This document shows, piece by piece, positions 53,751 through 62,322 of a DNA stretch of 64,000 nucleotides. The position numbers were made by a program, and so were the translations under genes. Source of the stretch: Sipunculus nudus (Eukaryota > Annelida > Sipuncula > Golfingiida > Sipunculidae); assembly GCA_026874595.1 (NCBI GenBank), contig JAPPUL010000069.1:1424001-1488000 (forward strand), read 5' to 3'. Position 1 is the first letter of the stretch. Each line of letters starts with the position of its first letter. Below the pieces are notes generated by a model. That model was not told the DNA's origin. It worked only from the letters and a program-made list of their open reading frames with translations, and made no database searches.

Positions 53751-54845
53751 TTACTTATTTTTAGGACTTTGCTTAGTATTGTTTTTAGTACTTTCCCACT
53801 GTAATTTGGGCCACTGTCCTTTACTAAAGTACCAAGTCTTATTGAAATCCCAGTCTTTAAATACCTTTTGTGAACTTATTGCTTTTTGATTACTAATTCC
53901 TCTAGTGCCTTTTGGGCTTTCATATTCTTTGCCTACAAATGAAAGTTTATTATCTTGTTTAGCATAATAACATGATTTAGTCTTTACATAACTGCCTGAT
54001 AGTATTCCTGTGTTTAATTTGTCGCCTATATTAACTTTTGATATAGTGTAGGACTTATTTATATTGCCCTTTAGTGCATAACCAGTAAGCCCACCAACAT
54101 ATACTCCATTTTCTTTAACCGATACCTCGCCTACTGAATAGCTATCTGATATATCTCCAGATAGAAAACTTCCGGCAATGCCACCTACAACACGTTTTGA
54201 ATGTACTAAAACATCAGTATAACATCTTTTTATATTACCTTTAGGGCCTACTAACTTCCCTCTTTTCAATTTGTAAGAACCATTTCTTCCAACAAGCCCA
54301 CCTGCACCGTATTTATCTGCTTCAACCTCACCACCAACAACCGATACAGACTCAATCAAACCATAATTTGTCCCAACAAGCCCTCCAACCCAACGACTCC
54401 CTGATACCTTCTTAAGATTAACTTTTAGATTACGTATACTCCCACCTTCCCCCAGTATGCTAACAATCCCTACATTAGAGCCCCCCTCCACTACAATATT
54501 AATATTACTTATAGTATGAAAGTTGCCGTCTATTTTCCCTAGAAAAGGTTCTTCATTATCTCCTATAGGTATAAAGGTCTCATCTTCTGGGAAACTTATG
54601 TCTTCTGTTATGCAATACGAAGCTTTTAGGTTGTTTCGGATATTGTAAAAGTCAGAGTAATCACTTATTAAAATAGCATTTAGGTCAGAACATAGTTTTG
54701 GTTTTTTCTTGGAGACTTTTTCAATTGTTTTTTTAACTGTTTGTGGTTTTGTTTGTTTTTCAGTTGAGCAGTTTACAATAAAAATGCTCATATTTACTAC
54801 TAGAGCTATTATTAGTATCGCTTTAGCTTTCATTTTAGCTTTCAT
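53751..54845 (-). CDS. GLUG-repeat lipoprotein
   Basis: The signal peptide ends with acylated Cys26 (IVNCST). After a Lys/Thr linker (30-50) comes a beta-helical region of GLUG-type repeats, for example VGGLVGTNYG, GAGGLVGRNGS, VGGIAGSFLSGDISDSYS and VGGLTGYALKGNINKSYT. Such repeats occur in surface and adhesin proteins, so it probably faces the periplasm or the cell surface. The start MKAKMKAKA is an exact 12-base tandem duplication. It lies upstream of queG. Confidence 0.82.
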   Translation of the reverse strand: MKAKMKAKAILIIALVVNMSIFIVNCSTEKQTKPQTVKKTIEKVSKKKPKLCSDLNAILISDYSDFYNIRNNLKASYCITEDISFPEDETFIPIGDNEEPFLGKIDGNFHTISNINIVVEGGSNVGIVSILGEGGSIRNLKVNLKKVSGSRWVGGLVGTNYGLIESVSVVGGEVEADKYGAGGLVGRNGSYKLKRGKLVGPKGNIKRCYTDVLVHSKRVVGGIAGSFLSGDISDSYSVGEVSVKENGVYVGGLTGYALKGNINKSYTISKVNIGDKLNTGILSGSYVKTKSCYYAKQDNKLSFVGKEYESPKGTRGISNQKAISSQKVFKDWDFNKTWYFSKGQWPKLQWESTKNNTKQSPKNK

Positions 54846-54945
54846 TACGATATACTCCTTATCTTTTTAATATTCAAGAAATTATTTTTAATCTTAATAT
54901 ATACAAATTTATACGAAAAGAGACTTTTTAGCTCGATTTGTCAAT

Positions 54946-54975
54946 AATACAAATATAAATAATACAAATATAAAT
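54946..54975 (+). repeat. 15-base tandem duplication
   Basis: AATACAAATATAAAT twice in a row, in the 290-base gap between the divergent GLUG and GerMN genes. The rest of the gap is AT-rich; I see no gene or clear promoter in it. Confidence 0.8.
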
Positions 54976-55135
54976 AATTAATGAATGCTTTGAAAGTAAA
55001 GCTCTAGCTTGTAAAGGGCAATGTAGTAAATAGAAATAAAAATTATGATTTTACTATAAAGTTTTTTTAAACGATAAGCCTTATAAAATTCTTATAATCC
55101 AGCGTCGACAATCACGTTTAGTTTATAATCTTTTA

Positions 55136-56188
55136 ATGAAGAGTGTTGATTTGATTTACGGTTATTACAGAAAAGAGTTGCAACAAAGTAAAAGTTATGC
55201 TTTTATAAAGAAATATTCGGTATTACTATGGTCTTTGCCTATTATTATATCCTTCTACCTTTTCTATCAAAGTCCTAATATAATTGATGAGGTTAAAAAG
55301 GACAGAACGGAAGTTAGCAAGATAGAAAGTATAAAACTTGCACTTGATAACATAAGAGAAAATAATAATAAGCAAAACAATAAAAACTTTAGTTTAAATA
55401 ATAGTTTAAACCTGAACGAGAATAGCGGGAATGAGTTAAAGGAGCAAGGTAACAGTAAGATAAGATATAAGGATTCTAAAAATACTTATAATAATGACAG
55501 AATTATAAGTTTAGATACGAGTAATAATTTAAAAGCCACTTATAATAAATCATATAAAATAGATAATAAAGCACATAACATATTTGTGAATATGGCTGAT
55601 AAGCGGTATAAACAAAATACTAAAGACCTAACACTATATCTTTTTGAGGATAATGACGCTGGAATTAGTATCGTTAGAATACGTGATACTATCAATTTGC
55701 TTAATCTATCAAAACCTTATCTTGATTCAAATAAGCTTATAAATAATAAAGATAAGCTATACAAAGATATTAGTGCTAATAAAAATAGTAATCACAATAA
55801 TACATCTTCTATCCATAATGGTATACAAAAAGCGATTGTAAGGCATATTATATCCAGATTACAAAGTCCTAAGGACATTTACGGAAAGACTTATAAAAGT
55901 TTGATACCTTTAAAGACAAAGCTTTTATCGGTTAAACTTACTGCTAACAAACTCCTAATTCTTAATTTCAGTGAAGAGTTCTTGAATAATTATTATGGTA
56001 TAGAAGGGGGCAAAATGAAAGTCGCACATATTATATTGACTTTGTCTGAACTACCTTTTGTGTCTTATGTGGACTTCTACATTAATGGAGTAAAGCCTAA
56101 ATATTTAGACAGAGAAGGCATTATTGCAAACAATAGGGAAAACTTAGACCTTATTGTTGTCCAGATGCTTGCTGAATATGTTCGTTAA
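55136..56188 (+). CDS. Membrane-anchored GerMN-domain protein
   Basis: Residues 1-27 are cytoplasmic, followed by a membrane helix (SVLLWSLPIIISFYLFYQS). Residues 50-145 are a low-complexity Asn/Lys/Ser linker. The last 110 residues form a GerMN domain (PLKTKLLSVKLTANKLLILNFSEEFL, KMKVAHIILTLSELP-VSYVDFYINGVKP). GerM-type domains occur in spore proteins but also in non-sporulating bacteria, where they sit outside the inner membrane; nothing points to sporulation here. The 3' end overlaps the convergent cytidylyltransferase gene by 38 bases. Confidence 0.72.
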   Translation: MKSVDLIYGYYRKELQQSKSYAFIKKYSVLLWSLPIIISFYLFYQSPNIIDEVKKDRTEVSKIESIKLALDNIRENNNKQNNKNFSLNNSLNLNENSGNELKEQGNSKIRYKDSKNTYNNDRIISLDTSNNLKATYNKSYKIDNKAHNIFVNMADKRYKQNTKDLTLYLFEDNDAGISIVRIRDTINLLNLSKPYLDSNKLINNKDKLYKDISANKNSNHNNTSSIHNGIQKAIVRHIISRLQSPKDIYGKTYKSLIPLKTKLLSVKLTANKLLILNFSEEFLNNYYGIEGGKMKVAHIILTLSELPFVSYVDFYINGVKPKYLDREGIIANNRENLDLIVVQMLAEYVR

Positions 56189-56876
56189 GTCTCCATAATT
56201 CATTACAATCCCAGGTCCTTATAATCTCTTCTAATGTGAAGTCGTTTTGACTTATATAAAGTTCTTTAAAGATAGCTTTTGTTACTTCAAGATCTTCTTT
56301 ATGGTCTACTGTAAGCCTTATATCTGGCCTTCTGTAAACATCTTTTGCTTCTAACTTTAGTATTTTGAATATATCTTTGTTTTTATGAATGTATGGGCTT
56401 ACATGCTCTTTATCGTATGTAGTTTTTGCCTCTTTATATGCGCGTTTAAGAGCTTTGGTAGTGATTATTTCCACCCCTGTCCCTAACGGAAGATTTGCTA
56501 TATAAGTTAAATCGGCCTTTTGCTCTATATGCTTTTCTAATGATAGTTTAAGATGATATATTGACAAAAAAGGATTATCTGCAGTTGCTCTTATTATATT
56601 ATCGCTTTTATATTTAATACTTGCTTTGTAAAAACGTTTTAGAACATTATCCAGACTCCCGCCAAATAGCGATATGTTTTTCTCCTTCCTAAGAACTTTT
56701 GAAAGTCTAATAATATCTTCTTCCGGAACCAAAACCACGATAGAATCTACATACATCTTAGTAAGAGCTAGTCTTGAGATTATATGTTCAAGCATTGTCT
56801 TGCCTGATACAGTTTTTAATACCTTTTCAGGAAAACGCTTTGAAGATGTACGGGCTTGTAAAAATATACGATTAAT
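56151..56876 (-). CDS. Nucleotidyltransferase of the SpsF / CMP-sugar synthetase type, probable ATT start
   Basis: From ATT at 56876 the frame reads as a CTP-transferase-type enzyme of about 241 residues: a start-proximal INRIFLQARTSSKRFPEKVL (the usual QAR-x-SxRxPGK nucleotide-binding motif) and then VSGKTMLEHII, ATADNPFLS, RPDIRLTVDH and EEIIRTW. The first in-frame ATG is 27 codons later, after the essential motif, and no GTG or TTG lies between; an in-frame TAA is at 56901-56903. AATGAGG stands about 9 bases before the ATT. It follows the SPFH-like gene by 34 bases. It probably activates an acidic sugar for a glycan. Confidence 0.72.
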   Translation of the reverse strand: MNRIFLQARTSSKRFPEKVLKTVSGKTMLEHIISRLALTKMYVDSIVVLVPEEDIIRLSKVLRKEKNISLFGGSLDNVLKRFYKASIKYKSDNIIRATADNPFLSIYHLKLSLEKHIEQKADLTYIANLPLGTGVEIITTKALKRAYKEAKTTYDKEHVSPYIHKNKDIFKILKLEAKDVYRRPDIRLTVDHKEDLEVTKAIFKELYISQNDFTLEEIIRTWDCNELWRLNEHIQQASGQQ

Positions 56877-56910
56877 ATTTGCTATATCCTCATTATAAAA
56901 TTATGAAAGC

Positions 56911-58026
56911 CTACGAACTTGAAGAGCCCTCCACCTTCGGCGGAGCTACTTCGGGAGCAGTTTCCTCTTTTTGGGGAGCAGTTTCCTCTTTTTGGGGAGC
57001 AGTTTCTTCTTCGGGTTTGGATTGATTTTGATTGGCCTTGCTATTAATTTCACTCTCTTTATTAGTTGTTTTAAGTTTTTGAGAGTTTGATTCAAGCGTT
57101 TTTTGTAAGTATTCTTTTAAACTCTCGTTATTATCTTGCTTTAGGTTATGTTCTATTACGTTTTCAAATATTTTTATACTCTTTAGCTTTTCAAGTTTTT
57201 CTATATACAAGAATTTTATTAAATTGGGGTATTCTTTTAGCAATTCGCCATATAGTTTAAGGCGTTCTATATCTTGCCCGGCAAGACTTTTCTTTCTCTT
57301 TTCAAGCAGAAGTAGTTTATTTGTCTCTAATAGGATATTTGCTTCTTTTTCAAGCATTTGTTTTTGTAAATGTTTTGCTTCTTTTACTATTTCTTTGTAT
57401 AAGCTTAAATCAGGTCCAGACTCATATGAGTGTAATATTGAATTTTTACTAAATTCTATATCCTCTTTTTTGTATTTATCTAAAAGGCTTTGGTACAAAG
57501 GTTCATTTGCGTTGTCTAAGATATTTTGGATATTTATAATATTTTCTTCGTCTTTTTTAAGCTCTACATTAATAGCCTTAAATACTAAATCTTTATCTAA
57601 GGTTTTTATTGAGTCTTTAATTTCCGTGTGTTTTTCGTTAAATGATATATTGTTTTTAATTAGAGTAAGCTGATATTTAGATGTTAAGTTATATGATAGT
57701 GATAGTTTATAGAGTATTTTGTATTCTAGCTTGACTTTATCTTTACCGAGTACACTAAGGCTAATGGAAGGCAAGTTTATATTTATGTTTTCTGAGATTA
57801 GAGTTGGTTTTGTTTTGATTTTATGTTTAATAAATGCTTGAGAGTCAAAAAACCGCAATACCCGTTCAGGGAAAAAGTACTGACCTGGTCCATAACTTTC
57901 ATAATTACGAAATTTTGTTTTAATATAATACTTAGTCTCATCTTCTACTATTACAAGGCTTTCATAGTATATAAATGGGGCTAATAAGAGCGTTATAATA
58001 ATTATAAATATTAAAAGTAACTTCAT
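56911..58026 (-). CDS. SPFH/band-7-like membrane protein
   Basis: The protein has an N-terminal membrane helix (4-22), then a region with the band-7 layout (VIVEDETKYYIKTKFRNY, GPGQYFFPERVLRFFDSQ, a beta-rich domain to about 140) and a coiled coil (about 200-270). The tail is repetitive: residues 341-361 contain three units of EETAPQK encoded by a 21-base tandem repeat. Stomatin/HflC relatives form oligomeric membrane scaffolds. Similarity is weak, so the family label is tentative. Confidence 0.5.
   Translation of the reverse strand: MKLLLIFIIIITLLLAPFIYYESLVIVEDETKYYIKTKFRNYESYGPGQYFFPERVLRFFDSQAFIKHKIKTKPTLISENININLPSISLSVLGKDKVKLEYKILYKLSLSYNLTSKYQLTLIKNNISFNEKHTEIKDSIKTLDKDLVFKAINVELKKDEENIINIQNILDNANEPLYQSLLDKYKKEDIEFSKNSILHSYESGPDLSLYKEIVKEAKHLQKQMLEKEANILLETNKLLLLEKRKKSLAGQDIERLKLYGELLKEYPNLIKFLYIEKLEKLKSIKIFENVIEHNLKQDNNESLKEYLQKTLESNSQKLKTTNKESEINSKANQNQSKPEEETAPQKEETAPQKEETAPEVAPPKVEGSSSS
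56953..57015 (-). repeat. 21-base tandem repeat, three copies, inside a gene
   Basis: GGGAGCAGTTTCCTCTTTTTG on the plus strand at 56953, 56974 and (last third diverged) 56995. In frame it encodes EETAPQK repeats near the C terminus of the SPFH-like protein. Confidence 0.88.
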
Positions 58027-58130
58027 ATGGATTTATCTCTAGTTTAATTTAAATTAACTTCTTAAATCATTTAAGGCAAGTAAAATCAAAAATAATACAA
58101 TGAAGTTAATATTTGCGTTATTAAGTTTAG

Positions 58131-58736
58131 TTAATATAAGTCTTTTAGTTTCTTTTTGAGGTTATAGATAGCAAGTCCTCTATGACTGATTTTATGTTTT
58201 TCTGAAGAAGGTATTTGAGCAAAGGTTTTTTTGTACTGAGGGAGATAGAATATAGGGTCAAAGCCAAAGCCATTAGTACCTTTGGGGGCAAGAGCAATTT
58301 GACCATAACAGCGTCCACTAGCATAAATATAGTTATCCTGCTCAAGGTAAAGCACAACAAAAGCCTCATAATAAGCCTGTCTGTCCTCTCCTTTTGGGAC
58401 ATTATGCATCTTATCAAGAATAAGGTTATTGATAGCAGTACTCCCAAGTTTCTGACCATCTTTAGAGCCATATCGTGCAGAATGGACTCCAGGCTGACCA
58501 TTTAGAGCTTTTATAACTAAACCAGAGTCCTCCGAAAGTATAGGTCTTTTTAAGATAGAATATACACTACGGGCTTTAATTAAGGCATTATCAAGGAAAG
58601 TAGACCCAGTTTCTTTAATGTCCTTTGGTATATTATAAAAGCCTTCTATGTCAATTATGTCGTAATCATAAAGAATCTCTCTAAACTCTTTAAGTTTGCC
58701 TTCATTACGAGATGCAAGGATAATGTTTTTAGTCAT
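58131..58736 (-). CDS. rdgB: XTP/dITP diphosphatase
   Basis: House-cleaning nucleotide pyrophosphatase of the Ham1 family that hydrolyses ITP, dITP and XTP. The 201 residues start NIILASRNEGKLKEFREIL, with ETGSTFLDNALIKAR, LSEDSGLVIKALNGQPGVHSARYG, GTNGFGFDPIFYLP and KHKISHRGLA, all diagnostic motifs. The gene follows the phosphohexomutase gene by 20 bases, as one unit. Confidence 0.95.
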   Translation of the reverse strand: MTKNIILASRNEGKLKEFREILYDYDIIDIEGFYNIPKDIKETGSTFLDNALIKARSVYSILKRPILSEDSGLVIKALNGQPGVHSARYGSKDGQKLGSTAINNLILDKMHNVPKGEDRQAYYEAFVVLYLEQDNYIYASGRCYGQIALAPKGTNGFGFDPIFYLPQYKKTFAQIPSSEKHKISHRGLAIYNLKKKLKDLY

Positions 58737-58756
58737 ATATGAACCTCGCTTAATAG

Positions 58757-60154
58757 TTAGTATAGATTAAGAATAAAGTTCTTTAATTTTAAAAATGTAT
58801 TTTTAGCAATGTCCTTATTTTTAGCTTCAACAAATATACGAATAATAGGTTCAGTATTAGACATTCTGACTTGAAACCAATAGTTTTTGTAATCCATGCG
58901 AATGCCGTCGATTAAAGAGCTTGAGAGTGCCTTGTCTTTATATTGTTTTTTTATGAGCTTATATAAGTTATCTAAATCAAAGTTATTATCTTCTATGTTA
59001 TTAACTTCTACCTTTTCCTTTAAGAAATAATATGGATGGTATTGCTTTATAAGAGAGCTTATAGACGTTTTTTGCAAAGCCAAACTATTAAGGATCAAAA
59101 CGATTGCAACCAGAGAGTCTCTGCATGGGTTTATGCTGGGGACAATAACGCCGCCATTCCCCTCACCGCCGATCTTACAATCATGTTTAATCATCATATC
59201 TAAAACATTAGCCTCACCAACAGCAGAACGAAATACTTTGACATTTTTGGAGATAGCTAAATCGTCGATCATACGAGAAGTTGATATATTGGTTGCAATA
59301 TGCGTTTGTCCGTAGTTTTTAATAAAGTTATAAGCAGCCAAAACCAAAGTAAACTCCTCTCCGATAGCCAGTCCCTGATTTGAAACGATGGCTAAACGGT
59401 CAGCATCAGGGTCCGTTGCAAAGCCTATATCACAATTATTTTTAATAACAAGCTCTTCTAAAAGGCTAAGATTTTGGGGTAAGGGCTCAGGCGGTCTTTG
59501 AAAGTTGGTATTTGTATTTTCATGTATATGAAAGAGTTTGCAGTTTAAGGTATCTTTAATTAGGGTAGATAGGATATAAGAGCCTGCAGAATTAACAGTG
59601 TCCAAAGCAACAGAGAAGTTAGATTTACGAATTAAGTTAATATCACAAAGGGATGTTACAGAGCTAATATGTTTAAGATAGGATGAGTTATCATGGGTTA
59701 TATAGTTTGGATGCAAGTCCATACTAATATTCAAGTTTTTATTTTCAAGTTTGTTATAAGAATGCATAAGGCTTTGAAATTGGGTTTTATTAAAGAAAGT
59801 CCCAGAGTGGTTAACAAACTTAAAACCATTCCAATTATGAGGGTTATGACTTGCAGTAATTACAACACCGCCATCGAGCTTAAGGTTTCTAACACAAAAG
59901 AGTAGTGTTGGGGTAGGGATAATGCCAAAGTCGATAACCTTAATATGCAAGGATGCTAAAGTTTTTGCAAATAAGTTTTTGATGTGCAGTCCGGACTCTC
60001 TTGCGTCATAAGCTATAGCTATGCGGGAGTTTTGGTTTTTGATGTAAGAATGTTTAAAAGCAAGAGCAAATTGAATAATGACTTTATCGTCTAAGTGTTG
60101 GTTTACAACGGCTCGAACACCAGAAATGCTTGCAATAAAGTTATGTTTTGTCAA
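58757..60154 (-). CDS. Alpha-D-phosphohexomutase (GlmM/phosphomannomutase type)
   Basis: The 465-residue protein has all four loops of the family: the catalytic phosphoserine in ITASHNPHNWNG, the Mg-binding ATDPDADRLAIV, the sugar-specificity loop GGEGNGGVI and the phosphate-binding MSNTEPIIRIFVEA. The N terminus (ISGVRAVV) is closer to phosphomannomutase/GlmM-like archaeal-type enzymes than to classic GlmM. It interconverts sugar 1- and 6-phosphates, likely for cell-wall or glycan precursors. Confidence 0.9.
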   Translation of the reverse strand: MTKHNFIASISGVRAVVNQHLDDKVIIQFALAFKHSYIKNQNSRIAIAYDARESGLHIKNLFAKTLASLHIKVIDFGIIPTPTLLFCVRNLKLDGGVVITASHNPHNWNGFKFVNHSGTFFNKTQFQSLMHSYNKLENKNLNISMDLHPNYITHDNSSYLKHISSVTSLCDINLIRKSNFSVALDTVNSAGSYILSTLIKDTLNCKLFHIHENTNTNFQRPPEPLPQNLSLLEELVIKNNCDIGFATDPDADRLAIVSNQGLAIGEEFTLVLAAYNFIKNYGQTHIATNISTSRMIDDLAISKNVKVFRSAVGEANVLDMMIKHDCKIGGEGNGGVIVPSINPCRDSLVAIVLILNSLALQKTSISSLIKQYHPYYFLKEKVEVNNIEDNNFDLDNLYKLIKKQYKDKALSSSLIDGIRMDYKNYWFQVRMSNTEPIIRIFVEAKNKDIAKNTFLKLKNFILNLY

Positions 60155-60473
60155 AATGTATCCATAAGCTAGTAAAAAAAAGATTTAGTAAATAAGTTAA
60201 AAAAAGTAATTTTAAGAAAGCAGTTTTAAGAAAGTAATTTACTAAAAGTAATTTACTAAAAGAATATATATATTAAAGTAGCAAAAAAGGATAAGATATC
60301 CAAATACCAAAAGCGAGATGCTTATGTCTAAGTAAGAGGATAAAGGAAGTAATAAAGCGTAAGTAGAAGTTGACAAGAAGTAGCATTTTGGCTAAGTTCT
60401 ATTTTTGAACAGATAAGCTACACTTTACTAAAGTATAAATAAAATATTTGGAGATAGAAAAAAGAAAGTAGAA
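60155..60473. other. 319-base divergent intergenic region with short repeats and a weak promoter
   Basis: A-rich DNA. It contains a 14-base tandem duplication (GTAATTTACTAAAA at 60234 and 60248), preceded by a related TTTTAAGAAAG pair. A possible promoter for the next gene is TTGACA (60370-60375), 17 bases, TAAGTT (60393-60398). No ORF or RNA gene is seen. Confidence 0.6.
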
Positions 60474-62264
60474 ATGCGATTGAATATGCGATTGAATATG
60501 CGATTATTGTTATGTATGCAAGTGCTGGTTATAGCGTCTTGCGCAGGAGAGCAGGCAAGGAAGGGGGTTTTGGCAAATGAAGCAGTCTTAAAACCGGTGA
60601 AAGGAGTTACTGGAGATGGGCTTTCAGATGGAGAATATGAGATAAAATATTATTTAAACCCAAGTTATATTTTAAAAGAGAAAGGGTATAAATTTTTAAG
60701 AGGGAGAGAGCTAAGCGTAAGAAATAAGGGAGGGATTAAAAGGAAGGCTTTAGGAAGAGGATATTACTACAAGGTATATTATAGGAAGGGAGGGCAGCTT
60801 AAGGGTTTTGAAGAATACCGACATCACACATTAACAAGTCGAGCTTTATACAGGTATGAGGGACAAGAAGTAAAGCGAGTGGATAGATATTTTGGAGAGG
60901 GCGAACTTTCAATGATAGAATATTATGGGAGAGGAGGGTACGTAGAAAAGGTTAAGAAATTCGGGAAAGGGGGGAAAGTTACTTATGAGGGGTCTGTAAT
61001 CTACGCTAAATTGGGAAGGAAGGACATATGGAATGATTTGCGAGGGATAAGGAGCTACATAATAGAATATGACAGAAGGGGACGGGTTAGAAATTATATA
61101 TATTACAAATCGGGTCGAATTAACCTCAAGATAGAGTATAAGTACGATAAAAATAATGTTTTATTAAGGCAAGAATATTATAATGTGGAGGGGAAAAAGA
61201 CAAGGAAAGTAAGGTTTAAGTATAAAAAAACAGGTCATTTATTAAAAACGATTAGTTCTTATAAAGGCGGGAAGGTAGAAAGGTATTTTAACAAATCTGG
61301 GTATGAGGTGCTAATTAAGGAGTATGTAGGAAAGCGTTTAAGATTCCAAGGAGAAGTAAGCTACGTAAAAGGAACAGGAATAGGTTACAAAGAGGCAGGA
61401 TTAAGGAGATTAAAGCATATAAAGTGGTATAAGCTAGAAGGAAGGAATGCGAAGATTATACGAGAGAGGGATGAGGGGGTATGGGGAGAGGTTCTAAAGG
61501 AGACATGGTATGGGATTATGGGGGAGGAAAGGAAGCGGGTTGAGGTATTATATAAAGGTGGATATAGGAGTAGGGAGGAGTTATATGAGGGGAGGAGCTT
61601 GGTTTTGCGTAAGACATATGATGAGAAGGGTCGACTTATTAAGGAGGAGCGGTATGGAGCTTTAGGGAAAGAGCTTTTGGGGTATGCCTTATATAGTTAT
61701 GACGGATCTGGTTTTTTGAAGATAAAAGATAATTATGTAGGAAAAAGACTTAAGAGCAAAGAAACCTACATATACGGTAAGCGGGGAGAATTGGTTATGA
61801 CTATGGTGGAAGAGGGAGCTAAGAAGACATCTAGGTATTACGAATATAATAAATCAGGAGACATTGTAGTTATAAAGATATTTGATGGAAATGATGAGTT
61901 AGTGAGAAGAGAATATATAGATAACAAAGGACGAAGATATAAGGTAGAAAGAGGGAAAGGAGTACTTGATAATGTAGTGGTATACAGGTATAAAGCTGAG
62001 AAGGTAGCCCAGGAGGAACATTACGATAGATATAAGAATCTGATACGGACTTTAACGTTTACGTATGGTAAAGGAGGAGAGTTAATAAGAGAGGATGGAT
62101 TTGATGGTAAGCGACAATATTTGGGGTCAATATTATACAAATACGATAAAAGCGGCAAACTTGAGTCAGAAGAGCGTACAAATCATTTAAAGGAAGTATA
62201 CGAGCGAGTATACTATGGGGAGGGAGGGCAAATAAAGAGTATAGAAAAGGTAAGAAGAAGATAA
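60474..62264 (+). CDS. Large YD/MORN-2-like repeat lipoprotein
   Basis: The 596-residue protein has a lipobox with acylated Cys23 (VIASC) after a hydrophobic stretch. Its remainder is a long series of roughly 20-25-residue units of the pattern Y-x-G-(K/R)-x(4)-YD-x-G-(K/R)-L-x(2)-E, e.g. KTYDEKGRLIKEERYGALGK and LYSYDGSGFLKIK, rich in Tyr, Lys, Arg and Gly. It is probably an extracytoplasmic beta-rich repeat protein. Three ATGs stand in a 12-base tandem repeat (MRLNMRLNMRLL), so the start is ambiguous. The smaller protein at 20826-21533 has the same style. Confidence 0.75.
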   Translation: MRLNMRLNMRLLLCMQVLVIASCAGEQARKGVLANEAVLKPVKGVTGDGLSDGEYEIKYYLNPSYILKEKGYKFLRGRELSVRNKGGIKRKALGRGYYYKVYYRKGGQLKGFEEYRHHTLTSRALYRYEGQEVKRVDRYFGEGELSMIEYYGRGGYVEKVKKFGKGGKVTYEGSVIYAKLGRKDIWNDLRGIRSYIIEYDRRGRVRNYIYYKSGRINLKIEYKYDKNNVLLRQEYYNVEGKKTRKVRFKYKKTGHLLKTISSYKGGKVERYFNKSGYEVLIKEYVGKRLRFQGEVSYVKGTGIGYKEAGLRRLKHIKWYKLEGRNAKIIRERDEGVWGEVLKETWYGIMGEERKRVEVLYKGGYRSREELYEGRSLVLRKTYDEKGRLIKEERYGALGKELLGYALYSYDGSGFLKIKDNYVGKRLKSKETYIYGKRGELVMTMVEEGAKKTSRYYEYNKSGDIVVIKIFDGNDELVRREYIDNKGRRYKVERGKGVLDNVVVYRYKAEKVAQEEHYDRYKNLIRTLTFTYGKGGELIREDGFDGKRQYLGSILYKYDKSGKLESEERTNHLKEVYERVYYGEGGQIKSIEKVRRR

Positions 62265-62287
62265 AGGTTATATAGAAGGTTATATAG
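62264..62287 (+). repeat. 12-base tandem duplication
   Basis: AAGGTTATATAG twice, beginning at the stop codon of the YD-repeat lipoprotein gene and running into the 58-base gap before map. Confidence 0.8.
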
Positions 62288-62322
62288 ACATAAAAAGAGG
62301 TTTTAAAATTTAAGAAAGGATT

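Noticed and set aside
55136-56188. GerMN gene as evidence of sporulation
   Set aside because: The domain occurs in non-sporulating bacteria and no sporulation genes are present.
56151-56795. Short cytidylyltransferase from ATG at 56795
   Set aside because: It would remove the conserved nucleotide-binding motif encoded just upstream in the same frame.
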